DNA of 64,000 nt from Lederbergia graminis. GTDB lineage: Bacteria > Bacillota > Bacilli > Bacillales > Bacillaceae_C. The notes beneath the pieces were generated by a model that had not been told where the DNA came from, did no database searches, and saw only the letters and a list, made by a program, of their open reading frames with translations. Below are positions 8,801 through 17,688 of this stretch, one piece after another. The translations under genes were made by a program, and so were the position numbers. The stretch spans positions 62,001-126,000 of the forward strand of contig NZ_JBHSMC010000027.1 in NCBI RefSeq assembly GCF_042655485.1. Reading direction: 5' to 3'. Numbering within the stretch: position 1 is the stretch's first letter; each line of letters opens with the position of its first letter.

Positions 8801-9034
8801 TTTAAAATATTCCACATGCCCACCTTGATAAGAAGAGATGGCGATCCCGTGCACATCTTCTTGAATTGCCGCTGCTACTACTTCCTCAACAGACCGGTTA
8901 TGTCCAAGGTGAATCACTTCTGCTCCACTTGCCTGCAACATTCTCCGCATAATATTAATCGAAGCATCATGCCCATCAAACAAGCTGGAAGCAGTAATAA
9001 AGCGAAGAATATTTTTCGGTATATACACATCCAT
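5822..9034 (-). CDS. icmF: Fused isobutyryl-CoA mutase IcmF
   Basis: Adenosylcobalamin-dependent enzyme interconverting isobutyryl-CoA and n-butyryl-CoA, linking branched and straight acyl-CoA pools. Three parts in 1070 residues: an N-terminal B12-binding domain with DGHDASIN at 20-27 (His22 is the lower cobalt ligand); a central MeaB-like G-protein chaperone with P-loop GTGGAGKS near 200; and a C-terminal mutase barrel (about 560-1060, with PGSFPFTAGVFP and GYHIAEAGA blocks). This architecture separates IcmF from methylmalonyl-CoA mutase. ATG follows GGGAGGGATG. It is last in the fadF operon, and the B12 importer 9 kb away would supply cofactor. Some IcmF proteins also act on pivalyl- or isovaleryl-CoA; substrate range cannot be read here. 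Confidence 0.96.
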   Translation of the reverse strand: MDVYIPKNILRFITASSLFDGHDASINIMRRMLQASGAEVIHLGHNRSVEEVVAAAIQEDVHGIAISSYQGGHVEYFKYMYDLLRARNSSHIRIYGGGGGVIVPREINELHNYGIARIFSPEDGRKMGLQGMINHILKECDSPASTPLELERLLIGDMQAIARFITAAERRVSRKDYHEIFQKVSRVASNKKVPVLGITGTGGAGKSSLTDELVQRFLHEIPEKKVAILSVDPSKRKTGGALLGDRIRMNAIFSPRVYMRSLATRGSRSELSLAMKEAIEVVKAAGVDLVIVETSGIGQGDADIKGISDVSMYVMTSEFGAPSQLEKIDMIDYADFIVINKYERKGSEDAKRQVSKQYQRSHLLFDHSIEAMPVYGTIASQFNDKGTNILFTDVMKRLGWEVNITSDTSKLGVIIPNNRQAYLQEIVNAICEYKQQTEHQVGLARKLYQMEGAIRTVREAGQDTLLTELSKIKDDLEKQLSNDSRAMLAMWPQLKRKYAGDSFTTEIRNRKIVTLLTTKTLSGLSIPKISLPKFEDYGEILKWLYKENVPGSFPFTAGVFPFKREGEDPKRQFAGEGTPERTNRRFHYLSKDDEAKRLSTAFDSVTLYGEDPDVRPDIYGKVGESGVSVCTLDDMKRLFAGFDLCHPTTSVSMTINGPAPILLAMFMNTAISQQVEKKEEQLGRKLSVEEREQVKATTLQTVRGTVQADILKEDQGQNTCIFSTEFALRMMGDVQQYFIDQQVRNYYSVSISGYHIAEAGANPISQLAFTLVNGFTYVEYYVSRGMDINDFAPNLSFFFSNGLDPEYTVIGRVARRIWAIVMRDKYGANERSQKLKYHVQTSGRSLHAQEIDFNDIRTTLQALLALQDNCNSLHTNAYDEAITTPTESSVRRAMAIQMIITKEFGLSKNENPLQGSFIVDELTDLVEEAVLQEFERIHERGGVLGAMETGYQRGKIQEESLYYETLKHSGKLPIVGVNTYLNPKANPDDELDKMELARATKEEKETQIRNLHQFHQLNSDKVEVALRRLQTVAIKGENIFAELMETTKVASLGQITHALYEVGGKYRRNM

Positions 9035-9069
9035 CGTACATCCCTCCCTCCCTTCCTTCTGCTAAAACC

Positions 9070-10209
9070 CTAGTCCTTCGTTAGCATACGTGCTATTACT
9101 AATCGTTGTATTTCCTGTGTACCTTCATATATTTGCGTGATTTTCGCATCGCGCATATATCGTTCTACAGGATAATCCTTCGTATATCCGTATCCTCCAA
9201 ACACCTGCACAGCTTCTGTCGTTACTTTCATTGCGGTATCGCCCGCTAACAATTTTGACATCGCTGACGCTTTCCCATATGGTTGCCCTGTCGACTCTAA
9301 CCACGCCGCTTGATAAGTAAGCAACCTTGCCGCTTCTATACTTGTTGCCATATCCGCTAATTTAAAGGAAATCCCCTGATTTTCTACAATTGCCCTTCCG
9401 AATTGTTTTCGCTCTTTAGAATAGGCAACAGCTGCATCGAGAGCACCTTGTGCTATCCCTACTGCTTGTGCGGCAATCCCATTGCGACCTCCGTCTAGTG
9501 TCATCATCGCTATCTTAAAGCCTTTCCCCACTTCACCAAGTACATTTTCTACAGGTACCTTACAATTTTCAAAAATAATCGTTGTTGTAGGGGAAGAACG
9601 AATTCCCAATTTCCTTTCCTTTTTCCCTATTGAAAAACCTGGGAAATCTTTTTCTATAATAAAAGCGGTCGCACTTCGTTTATCTTTTGGATCTGTTAAT
9701 GCAAATACGATATAGAAGTCTGCAACTCCACCATTTGTGATAAATATTTTAGATCCGTTCAGTACATAATGATTTCCATTTATACGAGCTGTTGTCTTCA
9801 TACTAGCAGCATCAGACCCAGATTCTGATTCCGTTAAGCCGTATGCGCCAATCTTCTTCCCTTCTGCCATTGGGCGTAAATATTGTTGTTTTTGTTTTTC
9901 CGTTCCAAACGCGTAAATTGGCCAGCTTGCTAAGGAGGTATGGGCAGATAATGTAACACCCGTTGAAGCACACACACGAGACAGTTCCTCTACTGCAATA
10001 CAATAAGCTAAATAATCACTGCCGATGCCGCCGTATTTTTCTGGCCACGGAATACCCGTTAAACCGAGCATCGCCATTTTCTCAAAAATCTCCACCTCAA
10101 ACCGTTCATTTTCATCTCGTTCTGCAGCTGTAGGTTCTACTTCTTTCTTCGCAAAGTCACGTACTAGTTTCCGAATCATTGTATGCTCATCGCTTAAGCG
10201 AAAGTTCAT
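9070..10209 (-). CDS. acdA: Acyl-CoA dehydrogenase (first paralogue)
   Basis: FAD-dependent alpha,beta-dehydrogenation of acyl-CoA, the first beta-oxidation step; electrons pass to ETF. The 379 residues are the standard length, with the FAD-contacting block LTESESGSDAAS near 130, GGRNGIAAQAVGIAQ in the C-terminal helices, and catalytic-base candidate Glu362 in YEGTQEIQ. The frame extends upstream to 10248, but AAAAGGAGGATGCACC directly precedes ATG 10209. It follows a second dehydrogenase and precedes icmF, so an isobutyryl-, 2-methylbutyryl- or butyryl-CoA substrate is plausible. Confidence 0.94.
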   Translation of the reverse strand: MNFRLSDEHTMIRKLVRDFAKKEVEPTAAERDENERFEVEIFEKMAMLGLTGIPWPEKYGGIGSDYLAYCIAVEELSRVCASTGVTLSAHTSLASWPIYAFGTEKQKQQYLRPMAEGKKIGAYGLTESESGSDAASMKTTARINGNHYVLNGSKIFITNGGVADFYIVFALTDPKDKRSATAFIIEKDFPGFSIGKKERKLGIRSSPTTTIIFENCKVPVENVLGEVGKGFKIAMMTLDGGRNGIAAQAVGIAQGALDAAVAYSKERKQFGRAIVENQGISFKLADMATSIEAARLLTYQAAWLESTGQPYGKASAMSKLLAGDTAMKVTTEAVQVFGGYGYTKDYPVERYMRDAKITQIYEGTQEIQRLVIARMLTKD

Positions 10210-10270
10210 GGTGCATCCTCCTTTTCGAAAAGCGGAAACGTACTCCATCCTTATATTTTTCCAACTTCCT

Positions 10271-11407
10271 TTATCGGAGTAGATATTTACTAATAACGAT
10301 TTGTTGTATTTCGCTAGTACCTTCGTATATTTCGGTTATTTTCGCATCTCGAAAGTATCGTTCTACCGGATAGTCTTCTGTAAAGCCATAACCACCATGA
10401 ATTTGAATCGCGTCTGTAGCAACTTGAACAGCAGTCTTGGAAGCGAACAGCTTAGCCATCGACACTTCTTTAGCACAGGACTCCTCCAAAGCACACAAAT
10501 GAGCTGCACGATATACGAGAAGACGAGCAGCTTCTACTGCAGTGGACATGTCTGCTAATTTAAACGCAATTCCTTGTTGCTCGGCAATCGTCTTACCAAA
10601 TTGTTTACGTTCTTTTGCATAGTATATTGCCGAATTCAGAGCAGCTTCTGCAATGCCAAGTGCTTGAGCAGCGATACCAATTCTTCCGATATTTAAGTTA
10701 GAGAGTGCAATTTTGAAACCATCACCTTCTTTTCCTAAGCGGTTTTCTATCGGAACTCTCATATTTTCAAAGGTTAATTGCACTGTTTTTGACCCATGCA
10801 AGCCCATTTTTTTCTCATCTTTTCCAATGATAAAACCAGGTGTCGTCTTCTCAACAATAAATGCGGATATACCTTTGTTGCCCGTTTGGGGATCCGTAAC
10901 TGCGAAAACGATATATACGTCCGCTTCTCCGCCATTTGTGATAAAAGCCTTGCTGCCGTTGATAATGTAATGGTCGTCTTTCAGAACAGCCTGCGTTTTT
11001 ATATTTGCTGCATCTGAACCCGCTCCTGGTTCTGTTAAGCAAAACGCCCCTAATAATTCTCCGCGAGCTAGTTTCGTCACGTATTTTTGCTTCTGATCCT
11101 CTGTACCGAAATAAACAATCGGATTCGTACCTACAGATGTGTGGACAGATAAAATAACGCCAATTGTTGCACTTACCTTCGATAGCTCATGAATGGCAAT
11201 GATATATGATATAAAGTCCATTCCAACACCAGCATACTTTTCCGGGATGGTGATCCCCATCAAGCCTAGCTTTGCCATTTTATTGATGATGGAACGCGGA
11301 AATTCACCAGCTTCCATGCTTGGAATTAGTGGTTCAATTTCCGTCCGCGCAAAATCTTGCACCATGCTCCTCATCATTAGCTGTTCCTCTGTGAAGTGTA
11401 GATCCAT
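10271..11407 (-). CDS. Acyl-CoA dehydrogenase (second paralogue)
   Basis: The 378-residue paralogue of the neighbouring acdA product, clearly alignable throughout yet diverged. It has LTEPGAGSDAAN near 130 and catalytic-base candidate Glu362 in YEGTSEIQ. The start is the ATG after GGAGGGAGGCA; eight extra upstream codons are in frame but lack a site. Two adjacent dehydrogenases before icmF suggest different chain lengths or branching (short-chain versus branched-chain); which is which cannot be decided from sequence alone. Confidence 0.93.
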   Translation of the reverse strand: MDLHFTEEQLMMRSMVQDFARTEIEPLIPSMEAGEFPRSIINKMAKLGLMGITIPEKYAGVGMDFISYIIAIHELSKVSATIGVILSVHTSVGTNPIVYFGTEDQKQKYVTKLARGELLGAFCLTEPGAGSDAANIKTQAVLKDDHYIINGSKAFITNGGEADVYIVFAVTDPQTGNKGISAFIVEKTTPGFIIGKDEKKMGLHGSKTVQLTFENMRVPIENRLGKEGDGFKIALSNLNIGRIGIAAQALGIAEAALNSAIYYAKERKQFGKTIAEQQGIAFKLADMSTAVEAARLLVYRAAHLCALEESCAKEVSMAKLFASKTAVQVATDAIQIHGGYGFTEDYPVERYFRDAKITEIYEGTSEIQQIVISKYLLR

Positions 11408-11504
11408 TGCCTCCCTCCTAGGGTAATGCAAATGTATCCGTTACTTGCCTTCTAAAAATCAGTGAAAACTCACTGGAGAAGGAAATACTTTAACTGATTT
11501 CGCA

Positions 11505-12356
11505 TTATGAGTACTCGTAAAATCCTTTTCCTACCTTTTTACCTAACCAGCCAGCAGCTACATATTTACGTAAAAGAGGACAGGGCCGATATTTATCATC
11601 GCCAAAACCTTGATGGAGTGTCTCCATAATATAAAGACATGTATCAAGGCCAATAAAGTCAGCTAGAGTTAGTGGTCCCATTGGATGATTCATACCTAAC
11701 TTCATCACATTATCAATTGCTTCTTTTGAAGCAACCCCTTCATATAACGAATAAATCGCTTCATTAATCATTGGCATTAAAATTCGATTGGAAACAAAGC
11801 CAGGATAATCACGGACTTCAACAGGGATTTTATTCAGTTTTATTGCCATTGCTTCAATGGTTTCAAATACGGTTTGGGAAGTAGCTAATCCACGTATGAT
11901 TTCTACTAGTTTCATAACAGGAACTGGATTCATAAAATGCATACCAATTACCTTATCTTGACGCTTCGTCGCCGCGGCAATTTCTGTAATTGGTAGTGAG
12001 GATGTATTTGTGGCTAATATTGTATGTTTTGGGGTAATTTCATCAAGTTGACGAAAGATGTTTGTTTTTGTCTCCATATTTTCTACTGCTGCTTCAATCA
12101 CTACATCTACATGTGCCGCTGCATGTAAGTGAGTCGAGGTACAGATTTTCTGTAATGTATCCTCTGCCTCTACTTCCGTCATCCTGCTTTTTTCTACAGC
12201 TCTATATATATTTTGCTGAATTGCAAATACTCCTTTTTCAATGATCTCCTCCTTTATATCATGTAACGTTACCTCATATCCTGCCATTGCACATACTTGC
12301 GCGATACCTGCACCCATTTGACCTGCGCCAATTACCATGACAGTCTTTATTTCCAC
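11505..12356 (-). CDS. mmgB: 3-hydroxybutyryl-CoA dehydrogenase
   Basis: NAD(P)-dependent oxidation of 3-hydroxyacyl-CoA. The 283 residues have an N-terminal Rossmann dinucleotide site (GAGQMGAGIAQ about 10-20), the catalytic region GMHFMNPVPVMKLVEII near 140, and a C-terminal helical domain with NHPMGPLTLADFIGLD. The best start is GTG at 12356, 8 nt after GAAGGAG. The in-frame ATG upstream at 12386 has no good site. It sits between thiolase and the dehydrogenases, matching the mmgA-mmgB pairing of Bacillus. Short-chain (C4) specificity is inferred from length and family. Confidence 0.93.
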   Translation of the reverse strand: MEIKTVMVIGAGQMGAGIAQVCAMAGYEVTLHDIKEEIIEKGVFAIQQNIYRAVEKSRMTEVEAEDTLQKICTSTHLHAAAHVDVVIEAAVENMETKTNIFRQLDEITPKHTILATNTSSLPITEIAAATKRQDKVIGMHFMNPVPVMKLVEIIRGLATSQTVFETIEAMAIKLNKIPVEVRDYPGFVSNRILMPMINEAIYSLYEGVASKEAIDNVMKLGMNHPMGPLTLADFIGLDTCLYIMETLHQGFGDDKYRPCPLLRKYVAAGWLGKKVGKGFYEYS

Positions 12357-12393
12357 CCTTACAGCTCCTTCCCATATTTGAGGCACTATAAAC

Positions 12394-13554
12394 TTATTTT
12401 GGGACTTCGATTAATATGGCATCTCCTTGCCCACCGCCAGAGCAAATCGTCGCAATCCCTAATCCACCACCACGCCTTCTTAATTCATACATGAGTGTTA
12501 AGAGAATACGTGCTCCACTTGCCCCAATTGGATGGCCAAGCGCTACTGCACCACCATTAACATTTACCTTATTTCGATCTAGCTTTAAGAGATGAATACT
12601 TGTAAGTGCTACAGAAGCAAAAGCCTCATTAATCTCAAAAAGATCAATCTCCTCGATTCTCTTTCCTGTTTTTTGAAGTAGTTTTTGAATCGCCAACACA
12701 GGGGTAAGTGGGAATTCTTCTGCCTGTACTGCAACCTCTGCATGACCAATAATGGATGCGATTGGAAGATGACCGCTTCGATGTGCTCTTTTATCACTCA
12801 TTAGTACAAAAGCTGCTGCACCATCGTTTATTCCCGGGGCATTGCCTGCAGTGATCGTCTCACCAAAAACAGGTTTTAAGTTTGCTAGTTTTTCTATTGT
12901 TGTATCTTTCCGGGGAGATTCATCAGCAGTGATCGTTTCTTTGTTACCAATAACCGGAACAATTTCTTCTGCCAAAAAGCCTTCTTCCATCGCTTTTACA
13001 GCTAACTGATGACTACGAAGAGCCCATTCATCCTGTTCTTCTCTTGTAATCTCATACTTTTTTGCCATCGCATTTCCGTACATGCCCATATGGGTACCAG
13101 TAAAAGCACATGTCAAACCATCATGTAGCAATAAGTCTACGATCGGAACATTCCCCATCTTTGTACCCCAGCGTGCATGTTTCATTGCATATGGAGCATT
13201 GGACATGGACTCCATTCCACCCGCTACAATAACCTCTTCATCACCTGCACGTATTATTTGGTCTGCTAGTGATACAGCTCGAAGGCCAGAAGCACACACT
13301 TTATTAATTGTTTCTGTTTTCACTTCCCAAGGAATTCCTGCCTCACGTGCTGCCTGTCGCGAAGGTAATTGCCCTTGCCCAGCTTGCAATACTGTTCCCA
13401 AAATGACCTGGTCAATATTTGCATGCTTAACCCCCGCTCTCTGTAAAGCACCCTTGATTACCACTCCCCCAAGCTCTGCAGCACTAAAGGAACGTAAACC
13501 ACCTCCAAACCTACCAAAAGCGGTCCGTGCTCCAGCTACAACAACCGTCTTCAT
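12394..13554 (-). CDS. mmgA: Acetyl-CoA C-acetyltransferase (thiolase)
   Basis: Forms or cleaves acetoacetyl/3-ketoacyl-CoA. The 386 residues carry the nucleophile Cys87 (NKVCASG), the GHP histidine near 341 (GGAVALGHPIGASG) and the second catalytic Cys371 (CSGGGQGD), so the active site is intact. The ATG is preceded by GAAAGGAGG. It is the second gene of the fadF operon; a direction of beta-oxidation is inferred from the accompanying dehydrogenases. Confidence 0.95.
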   Translation of the reverse strand: MKTVVVAGARTAFGRFGGGLRSFSAAELGGVVIKGALQRAGVKHANIDQVILGTVLQAGQGQLPSRQAAREAGIPWEVKTETINKVCASGLRAVSLADQIIRAGDEEVIVAGGMESMSNAPYAMKHARWGTKMGNVPIVDLLLHDGLTCAFTGTHMGMYGNAMAKKYEITREEQDEWALRSHQLAVKAMEEGFLAEEIVPVIGNKETITADESPRKDTTIEKLANLKPVFGETITAGNAPGINDGAAAFVLMSDKRAHRSGHLPIASIIGHAEVAVQAEEFPLTPVLAIQKLLQKTGKRIEEIDLFEINEAFASVALTSIHLLKLDRNKVNVNGGAVALGHPIGASGARILLTLMYELRRRGGGLGIATICSGGGQGDAILIEVPK

Positions 13555-13623
13555 TAGCCCACCTCCTTTCTCCTATAAAGGGTCAGTCCTGTAGCAAATA
13601 CTTTAGGGCAGACCCTCTAATGT

Positions 13624-15696
13624 TCACAAACCAATGCAGGCTTTTTCGAGAAGTTCCGCTACATCGTATGTGTGAACGGTGTCTTCTAGTTCCTTTGCTT
13701 TTGTGCCGTCTGACAGCATCGTTAGGCAATATGGGCAGCCTGAGCTTATGATGGATGGATCAACAGCAAGTGCTTGTTCTGTCCTCGCCACGTTTACGCG
13801 TTCACCAACATTTTCTTCCATCCACATGAGGCCACCACCAGCTCCACAACACATGGCATTTTCGCGATTACGTTCGATTTCTACCAATGTGACTCCTGGG
13901 ATAGACTTTAAAATTTCTCGCGGTGGATCATACACTTCATTGTAACGACCAAGATAACATGAATCGTGGAAAGTAATTTTTTCATTCACTTCATATTTAG
14001 GTTGCAAGCGCCCTGCCTTCACGAGATTATCTAGTAATTCTGTATGGTGATATACTTCCACATCCTGTAAACCGAAATCTGGATATTCATTTTTAAAAAT
14101 ATTATATGCATGCGGATCAATCGTCACGATTTTTTTAATATTATTTTTCTCGAATTCTGCGATATTAGCAGTTGCAAGCTCTTGAAATAAAAATTCATTC
14201 CCTAAACGGCGCGGTGTATCACCTGAATTTTTTTCTTTATTTCCTAGGATAGCGAAAGTCACTCCTGCTTCATTTAGTAATCTTGCAAAAGACAGTGCTA
14301 TTTTCTGACTGCGATTGTCAAAAGCCCCCATCGAGCCAACCCAAAATAAATATTCGAATTCTTCACCAGTTTTTTTCAATTCTTTCACTGTCGGTACATA
14401 CACATCTTCCCGTTGCTCGCGCCAGTTTTCCTTCTCTTTTCGATTCAACCCCCATGGATTTCCTTGACGCTCTATATTTTGCATTGCCCGTTGCGCATCA
14501 GAGTCCATCTTCCCTTCTGTTAACACTAAGTAACGGCGCATATCGATAATCGTACTAACATGTTTATTCATTACTGGACATTGATCTTCGCAATTACGAC
14601 AAGTCGTACATGCCCACAGCTCTTCTTCCGTAATAACGTCACCAATCAAACTCCTACTAAAGGGTTCAGCCTCTTCCCCTGCTCTAGCGGCCATGTTCCC
14701 AACCGTTCCACTAAATGCATATGTCGGAACCCACGGTTGCTTTTGGGTAACAGCAGCACCGTAATTTGTTAAGTGATCACGTAACTTCACGATAATGTCC
14801 ATTGGTGACAACATTTTTCCCGTTCCGGAGGCCGGGCACATATTCGTACAGCGCCCACATTCCACACATGCATATAAATCGAGAAGTTGTAACTGATCAA
14901 ATTCATCAATTTTCCCTACACCAAAACTTTCTTGAGTTTCATCTTCAAAATCAATTGGCTTTAGTTTTTTCCCGCCATCCAGTGATTCAAGGTACACATT
15001 TGCAGGTCCCGCAATTAAATGAGCATGCTTTGATTGTGGAACATACACAAGAAATGCTAGTAAGAACAGGAGATGAATCCACCAGGAAATGTAAAAGAGA
15101 ACAGCTGCTGCAGTTTCTCCCATCCAGCTAAATCCAAGCGCAATGACGGACGCTACTGGTTCTGTCCATACAGCAGAAGCACCATGCCAAATTTGTCCCA
15201 TTCCATTTCCAAAAAGCACCGATAGCATTAATCCACCAATGAAAATCAATACAATGCTTGGGTAAAATCCACGCTTCAACCGCGCTAATTTTTCAATATA
15301 ACGCCTATAAAACGCCCAAATTACCGCAACTAATATCATGAGTGTGACGAGTTCTTGGAAAAAGGTAAAACCCGGATATAATGGACCAAGCGGAATATGT
15401 GAATTCGGTGCTAGCCCTTTCCAAATAAAATCGATCGCTCCAAATTGAACCAAAATAAACCCATAAAAAAACATGACATGAATTAGGCCACTCTTCTTAT
15501 CTTTCAACAGCTTCTTTTGGCCAAAAACATGGACCCAAATGTTTTGCAACCGTGCTTTTACATTGTTATCAAACTCTGACTTTTTCCCTAGTTTGATATA
15601 TTTGATCCTTGTATTCACGACATAGACAAATAACGAAATAGCGTAAAGGGTGACAAGGATAAAGGCAATCCAATTTATCCATAATAACGAATCCAT
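13624..15696 (-). CDS. fadF: Membrane iron-sulfur oxidoreductase FadF
   Basis: Heterodisulfide-reductase-like redox protein (690 residues) thought to move electrons from acyl-CoA dehydrogenase/ETF to the membrane quinone pool. The N-terminal 220 residues contain several membrane helices. Two 4Fe-4S motifs follow (CVECGRCTNMCP near 270 and CTTCRNCEDQCP near 365), then CCG-type cysteine-rich segments (CYLGR and CCGAGGG near 600 and 640). The frame opens at 15747, inside the promoter; AAAGGAG lies 11 nt before ATG 15696, which is chosen. It is first in the operon, as B. subtilis fadF heads fadF-acdA. Confidence 0.93.
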   Translation of the reverse strand: MDSLLWINWIAFILVTLYAISLFVYVVNTRIKYIKLGKKSEFDNNVKARLQNIWVHVFGQKKLLKDKKSGLIHVMFFYGFILVQFGAIDFIWKGLAPNSHIPLGPLYPGFTFFQELVTLMILVAVIWAFYRRYIEKLARLKRGFYPSIVLIFIGGLMLSVLFGNGMGQIWHGASAVWTEPVASVIALGFSWMGETAAAVLFYISWWIHLLFLLAFLVYVPQSKHAHLIAGPANVYLESLDGGKKLKPIDFEDETQESFGVGKIDEFDQLQLLDLYACVECGRCTNMCPASGTGKMLSPMDIIVKLRDHLTNYGAAVTQKQPWVPTYAFSGTVGNMAARAGEEAEPFSRSLIGDVITEEELWACTTCRNCEDQCPVMNKHVSTIIDMRRYLVLTEGKMDSDAQRAMQNIERQGNPWGLNRKEKENWREQREDVYVPTVKELKKTGEEFEYLFWVGSMGAFDNRSQKIALSFARLLNEAGVTFAILGNKEKNSGDTPRRLGNEFLFQELATANIAEFEKNNIKKIVTIDPHAYNIFKNEYPDFGLQDVEVYHHTELLDNLVKAGRLQPKYEVNEKITFHDSCYLGRYNEVYDPPREILKSIPGVTLVEIERNRENAMCCGAGGGLMWMEENVGERVNVARTEQALAVDPSIISSGCPYCLTMLSDGTKAKELEDTVHTYDVAELLEKACIGL

Positions 15697-15727
15697 GTGG
15701 ACGAACACTCCTTTATAAAAATGCGTT

Positions 15728-15784
15728 ATTATACTATACGTTTCCAAGCATCAATACATGACCCAAATATGAATGGGTGTTCAT
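15728..15784 (-). promoter_or_regulatory. fadF operon control region: -10, cre-like and FadR-like sites
   Basis: On the minus strand TATAAT (15728-15733) is overlapped by TGGAAACGTATAGT (15733-15746), which fits the CcpA cre consensus except at the last two bases. Upstream, ATGAACACCCATTCAT (15769-15784) has ATGAA/TTCAT arms and resembles the FadR operator that controls fadF in B. subtilis. All three calls rest on pattern only. Confidence 0.5.
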
Positions 15785-15788
15785 TTCG

Positions 15789-15813
15789 AAAAAAAAAAAG
15801 CCCTAAAAGGGAT
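15789..15813 (-). terminator. Weak terminator of the DinB-like gene
   Basis: Short CCCT/AGGG hairpin followed by a run of eleven T residues on the minus strand, about 75 bp beyond the DinB-like stop. Confidence 0.4.
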
Positions 15814-15886
15814 TACAAAGCGATGTCAGTATGAATGTGGTTCTTATTCACTTATTCAATGAAGTAAGATTGATTAATACATAGTG

Positions 15887-16399
15887 TTATTGACCGCTTT
15901 TTAAAAGTAATTTTATCTCTTTTATTTGATCTATGTGTCTTTGTTCGTGCAAATATATCTGCTCAATCCATTGATCAAGTGGTAACTCACCTAAGGCAGG
16001 ATGTTTAAATGATTTTCCCTCCAATAGTGTTTTATCCTCTATTTTGCTAAGTACAGTCATTAATTTTTCCCTCGATTTATTTAACAAACCAATCAATGAC
16101 TCCATTTCAAATGGTTCTACAGCTGGTTCAACAATCGCAGGAGCTTTAAACTTCTTCGTTCGATCCAACATAAGTTGAACATCTTTACGTTCTACTTGAG
16201 TTCGTTCAATCTTTTTCAATCCAAACGCAATAGCCTTTAAAGTTGCTTGTTCCACCAACACTAAATGATGACAAACTTGCGCTATACTCCACATGTTAAT
16301 AACTGGCCGGCAATTCAATTGAGAATGCGTTAATGAACTAATCTCCGTTATTAATTTATTTCTCGTTTCAAACAGATGATAATTTACTGAGTAACTCAT
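15887..16399 (-). CDS. DinB-like four-helix protein
   Basis: DinB/YfiT-type metal-binding four-helix-bundle protein of 170 residues. Expected histidines are present: the helix containing CHHLVLVEQ near 60 and the C-terminal helix with HEQRHIDQI near 152-160. Members include thiol-dependent transferases (bacillithiol S-transferases) and uncharacterised stress proteins; the exact substrate is unknown here. The start is ATG 16399 after AGAAGGGAG; sixteen upstream in-frame codons lack a site. A bacillithiol biosynthesis gene (bshB2) lies at 46714, but there is no operon link. Confidence 0.78.
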   Translation of the reverse strand: MSYSVNYHLFETRNKLITEISSLTHSQLNCRPVINMWSIAQVCHHLVLVEQATLKAIAFGLKKIERTQVERKDVQLMLDRTKKFKAPAIVEPAVEPFEMESLIGLLNKSREKLMTVLSKIEDKTLLEGKSFKHPALGELPLDQWIEQIYLHEQRHIDQIKEIKLLLKSGQ

Positions 16400-16538
16400 C
16401 CATTTCTCCCTTCTAGTAATATTTAGTTTTCTAATATATATATTCACTTGAACTATTTTTATCTAAAGCTTTCCAATCAAAAGTAGTGTTTTTTTATAAA
16501 CCAGAGATGATATCAAACAGACTATCCGCCGTTTTACT

Positions 16539-16565
16539 AAAAAAAGGGCGACACATAGGTCCCCC
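16539..16565 (-). terminator. Terminator of rarD
   Basis: Imperfect stem GGGGGAC / GTCGCCC (one G-G mismatch) with seven T residues on the minus strand, starting 4 bp past the rarD stop. Confidence 0.7.
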
Positions 16566-16568
16566 TTT

Positions 16569-17498
16569 CTAAACACTTCTTACATTTGTGTTTGCTATTG
16601 GCAGTTTTCGTTTTTTTATCCCCGCAAGTATATTGGAAACCGTAAAAATAGCTATTGCAATCCATATACATGTAAAGGCGACAATATGGTCTTTCGTAAA
16701 AGCCTCATCGTACATAAGCACTCCAATAATTAAACTTATCGTTGGCGAAATATATTGTATAAAACCAACCAAATAAAGTGGAATCTTTTGTGCTCCAATA
16801 CCAAACCATAAAAGTGGTATTGCTGTAACGATACCTGAACCTAATAATAATAGGTTTGTTTGAAGAGACCCTGTTGCAAAGCTATGTTGACCATTTGCAC
16901 CTAAATACGCTAAAAACAATAAAGCAAAAGGTAAAACAAATAATGTTTCCAATAGTAGTCCAAGAATGGAATCTACTTTTACTAGTTTTTTAGACAATCC
17001 GTAAAAACCGAATGATAGTGCTAATATAAGTGAAATCCATGGAAGCTTCTCGATCGATACAGTCATATAAATAACCCCGATGCCAGCTAAAACAAATGAG
17101 GCTGCCTGCCATCCATTTACTTTCTCACGTAACACAAAAACTCCTAATAAAACAGCGACAAGCGGATTAATATAATATCCTAAACTAGCCTCGACAATGT
17201 GGTCTGTATTTACAGCATATATATAAGTGAGCCAATTAATACTGATAAAAAGTGACGCTAATATAAGTCCAATCCATGTTTTTTTCTGACTCATTTGAAC
17301 TAAAAAGAAATTTTTTAATAGTTTTCGCTTCAAAAAAGCCACGATCACTAATATAAAAACAAACGACCAAATGACTCGATGAGCTAGAATTTCTAACGCT
17401 GGCACATCATATGCCAATTTCCAATATATCGGTAATATCCCCCATAATATATAAGCTCCTGCTGTATACATAATCCCTGTTGTATTTTCACGTTGCAT
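16569..17498 (-). CDS. rarD: RarD-type EamA permease
   Basis: Integral membrane protein of the drug/metabolite transporter superfamily (309 residues, about ten helices in two EamA repeats). The N terminus AYILWGILPIYWK and following EILAHRVIWSF are characteristic of RarD. E. coli RarD was linked to chloramphenicol sensitivity, but the natural substrate is unknown. ATG follows AGGAGAATAAGT. It appears to be a single-gene unit with its own terminator. Confidence 0.9.
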   Translation of the reverse strand: MQRENTTGIMYTAGAYILWGILPIYWKLAYDVPALEILAHRVIWSFVFILVIVAFLKRKLLKNFFLVQMSQKKTWIGLILASLFISINWLTYIYAVNTDHIVEASLGYYINPLVAVLLGVFVLREKVNGWQAASFVLAGIGVIYMTVSIEKLPWISLILALSFGFYGLSKKLVKVDSILGLLLETLFVLPFALLFLAYLGANGQHSFATGSLQTNLLLLGSGIVTAIPLLWFGIGAQKIPLYLVGFIQYISPTISLIIGVLMYDEAFTKDHIVAFTCIWIAIAIFTVSNILAGIKKRKLPIANTNVRSV

Positions 17499-17645
17499 AC
17501 TTATTCTCCTGCTTCTAATGTTTGGATTCCTAAAAAATCTAAGTAATTATATCACACTCATCTCACATATAAGGAGGAAATTATCTTGTTGCTGTAAAGT
17601 GAAAATAGGAGTAGATTCATTTGCTATGCATTTTAATAAAATCAT

Positions 17646-17682
17646 AAAAAAAGAGGCATTAAGTACAAATCCTAATGCCTTT
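17646..17682 (-). terminator. Terminator of the btuFCD operon
   Basis: GGCATTA / TAATGCC stem followed by CTTTTTTT on the minus strand, a few bases past the btuD stop. Confidence 0.75.
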
Positions 17683-17688
17683 TACTTA

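Noticed and set aside
13082..13594. Open frame of 170 codons opposite the thiolase gene
   Set aside because: Antisense shadow of a well-supported gene.
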